Under the pieces are notes generated by a model. That model did not search any database and was not told where the DNA came from. It saw only the letters and a list, made by a program, of their open reading frames with translations. A stretch of DNA of 64,000 nucleotides, taken from NCBI GenBank assembly GCA_036365145.1, contig JAEOAD010000024.1:16748501-16812500 (forward strand). Direction: 5' to 3'. The translations under genes were made by a program, and so were the position numbers. This document shows, piece by piece, positions 62,734 to 64,000 of the stretch. Numbering within the stretch: position 1 is the stretch's first letter; every line of letters starts with the position of its first letter. The stretch comes from Orientallactaga sibirica (Eukaryota; Chordata; Mammalia; Rodentia; Dipodidae).

Positions 62734-62883
62734 TATTATATTTGTAAATGATTGTTTTCAATCACAGTTTAAGTGAATAAAGAAATTTGAAATGTCCATT
62801 TGAAATGGACTCCTGAAGGAAAACTGGAAGATTATTACAACTCATATAATGATTGTGTACAATTCTTTTCCGAAAGAATTAAA

Positions 62884-62967
62884 ATTAAATATATATAAAT
62901 ATAATTAAATTAATAAATTAATTTATTAATTTATTAATAAATTAAATATATATAAATATAATTAAAT
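62884..62967. repeat. AT-rich palindromic block
   Basis: Two perfect 20-bp palindromes, TTAATAAATTAATTTATTAA (62910-62929) and TTAATTTATTAATAAATTAA (62926-62945), lie between direct repeats of ATTAAATATATATAAATATA. Confidence 0.92.
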
Positions 62968-62989
62968 ATAATTAAAATATATTCATTTT

Positions 62990-63064
62990 GGGATGGGAAT
63001 AAAACTCAGTGGGGGAGTGCTTGGCCAGTATACAAGGCCCTCAGTTCAAAAAGAAAAAAAAAAC
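62990..63064 (+). mobile_element. ID-type SINE, internally deleted (unit B)
   Basis: GGGATGGGAATAAAACTCAG, GAGTGCTTGGCCAGTATACA, CCCTCAGTTC joined directly to AAAAAGAAAAAAAAA. Confidence 0.88.
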
Positions 63065-63829
63065 TAGTTTGCTTCAGGTAATACAGCCCATGGACGTCAC
63101 TGTTTATACACCAGTGACTGGGTGTTTGAAGGGTTATTCATCCTGTGGTCTTATAGGTGAGTGGTGAGTAGAAGATGTTTGTTCAGCTTAGTTTCAAAAT
63201 ACAGACTGCCTTATCTGTGAATAGATACAGGATTTGTCTGGGCTTGGCTTGGTGTAGTGTCACAAGCTACTAAGTGTTAAACGCACTGTGTAAATGTTTA
63301 ACATTACGTAGGGCCATCCTTGCAGCAAGATAACTCATTTCAGCCTTAGTGACTACCCCAGATGGAAGAGTTTTGGTCAGACTGCCCAACACTTCCTTTA
63401 CCAGCTCTCATACTTTCTCCCAGACTTTCCACCCTGCCCTCTGGAATCACTGTTCCAAGATGCACATTCCATTAACTCACTTCCTGATTCTTTCCTCTTT
63501 GTCTTAACAGAATCCCAGTCCTGTGATTTTTCCTGTAGCCTTCCCAGTGGGGTTTGCTGTTTCCCACACCATACACGTCTCAGTGCTGTGAGAAGTGGCC
63601 TCATCCAGTTAGCCTCAAATGTTCCTGCAGAAATAGCTGAACCATCGACGGGTCCCCTCTTCACAGTTATACTGACGCCTCCGTGCTCTTCTTCACATAG
63701 GGAAGCCTTGGTCACCTGACTGCTTGTCTCTAACCCTCAACTTGCTACCCTCCTAGTGAATACAGTGGAGAGCAAGAGAGCCTGTGATGTTCCCAGACAT
63801 CACATAGTTCCAGGATGCTTGCTTCTTTT
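63065..63829. other. Repeat-poor stretch, no gene proven
   Basis: About 760 bases with no recognised mobile element. The minus frame at 63398-63715 (105 aa, Lys/Arg/Ser/Gly-rich) has no domain I know. It is the best non-repeat frame of the right half, but nothing shows that it is coding. Confidence 0.35.
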
Positions 63830-63881
63830 TTTAAAAAATATTTCTATGTATTTTTAATTTTTTTTTTATTTGAGAGAGACA

Positions 63882-63917
<36 letters not shown>

Positions 63918-64000
63918 AAGGAAGAGGCAGAGAGAGAATGGGCATGCCAGGGCCTTTTCAGGCGCTGTGAACAAACTCCAGATGCTAGCGCCCCCTTGTG
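63830..64000 (-). mobile_element. Dip-type tRNA SINE, cut by the window edge
   Basis: TTTTTTATTTGAGAGAGACAG, long GAGAGA tract, TGGGCATGCCAGGGCC, CTCCAGATGCTAGCGCCCCC. The GCGCCCCCTTGTG end is like the long variant. Confidence 0.93.

Larger units (their letters stand above)
62254..62735 (+). repeat. Local duplication, unit A (with ID, later SINE insertion)
   Basis: Starts AGTATTACATTTGTAAATGC, TTTTCAATCACAGTTAAAGTG, AAAACTGGAAGATTACTG, and ends in the ID element GGGACAGGAATGTAGCTCAG (62643-62733). A Dip SINE at 62412-62624 is present only in this unit. Confidence 0.88.
62736..63064 (+). repeat. Local duplication, unit B (with ID)
   Basis: Starts ATTATATTTGTAAATGATTG, TTTTCAATCACAGTTTAAGTG, GGAAAACTGGAAGATTATTAC, then an AT-rich block, then the ID at 62990-63064 (GAGTGCTTGGCCAGTATACA). 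Parallel to unit A without its SINE. Confidence 0.88.

Noticed and set aside
63398..63715. 105-aa minus-strand frame as a gene
   Set aside because: No domain, no codon pattern that I can judge and no supporting signals. Kept only as unassigned sequence.

Overview
The window is a stretch of rodent nuclear DNA made almost entirely of interspersed repeats, with no recognisable intact protein-coding gene. Its main repeat is a tRNA-headed SINE of the B2 superfamily. The head contains GGGCTGGAGAGATGGC, the body reads AGATGCACAAGGTGGC...GCAGTGGCTGGAGGCCCT, and it ends in CTCTCT(CAAATAAATAA). I take it to be the Dip SINE family of dipodoid rodents (jerboas, jumping mice and relatives). B1, B3, ID/B4, L1 and rodent MaLR LTR copies accompany it. 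Placing the source as a jerboa-like rodent rests on repeat-family recognition only. No CRISPR array, operon or other prokaryotic feature is present. The 60-220 aa open frames are repeat shadows or chance frames.

Layout. 1-5.7 kb: B1 and Dip SINEs plus an L1 3' end. 5.7-6.4 kb: a MaLR LTR nested in an older MaLR LTR with a clear 5-bp target duplication. 6.5-16.3 kb: dense SINEs, a 35-nt tRNA-Leu 5'-half insertion (10.93 kb), several B3 copies and a plus-strand MaLR LTR (15.3 kb). 16.4-19.3 kb: an antisense L1. 19.06-23.90 kb: a recent tandem duplication of a 2.42-kb unit, itself carrying an older 124-bp tandem duplication. 25.9-30.8 kb: antisense L1 pieces stacked on each other, with ORF2 blocks out of order. 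33.8-33.96 kb: two tiny retro-insertions (a U2 snRNA 5' fragment and a poly(A) fragment) side by side. 43.2-43.75 kb: an RPLP1 processed pseudogene with target duplications. 45.0-46.5 and 48.2-49.2 kb: repeat-poor, AT-rich stretches that are the best candidates for conserved regulatory DNA. 53.5-54.1 kb: a 594-nt uninterrupted pyrimidine tract. 56.9-58.1 kb: another L1 3' end. 61.0-63.1 kb: old DNA transposon remnants and a local duplication that includes an ID element.

The sequence does not describe a gene system. It records retroposition: L1-encoded machinery explains the SINEs, the RPLP1 copy and the micro-insertions (A-rich 9-16 bp target duplications), overlaid with local tandem duplication. 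Boundaries of diverged repeats are estimates by eye; family names were given from memory of consensus features and were not checked with a repeat library.
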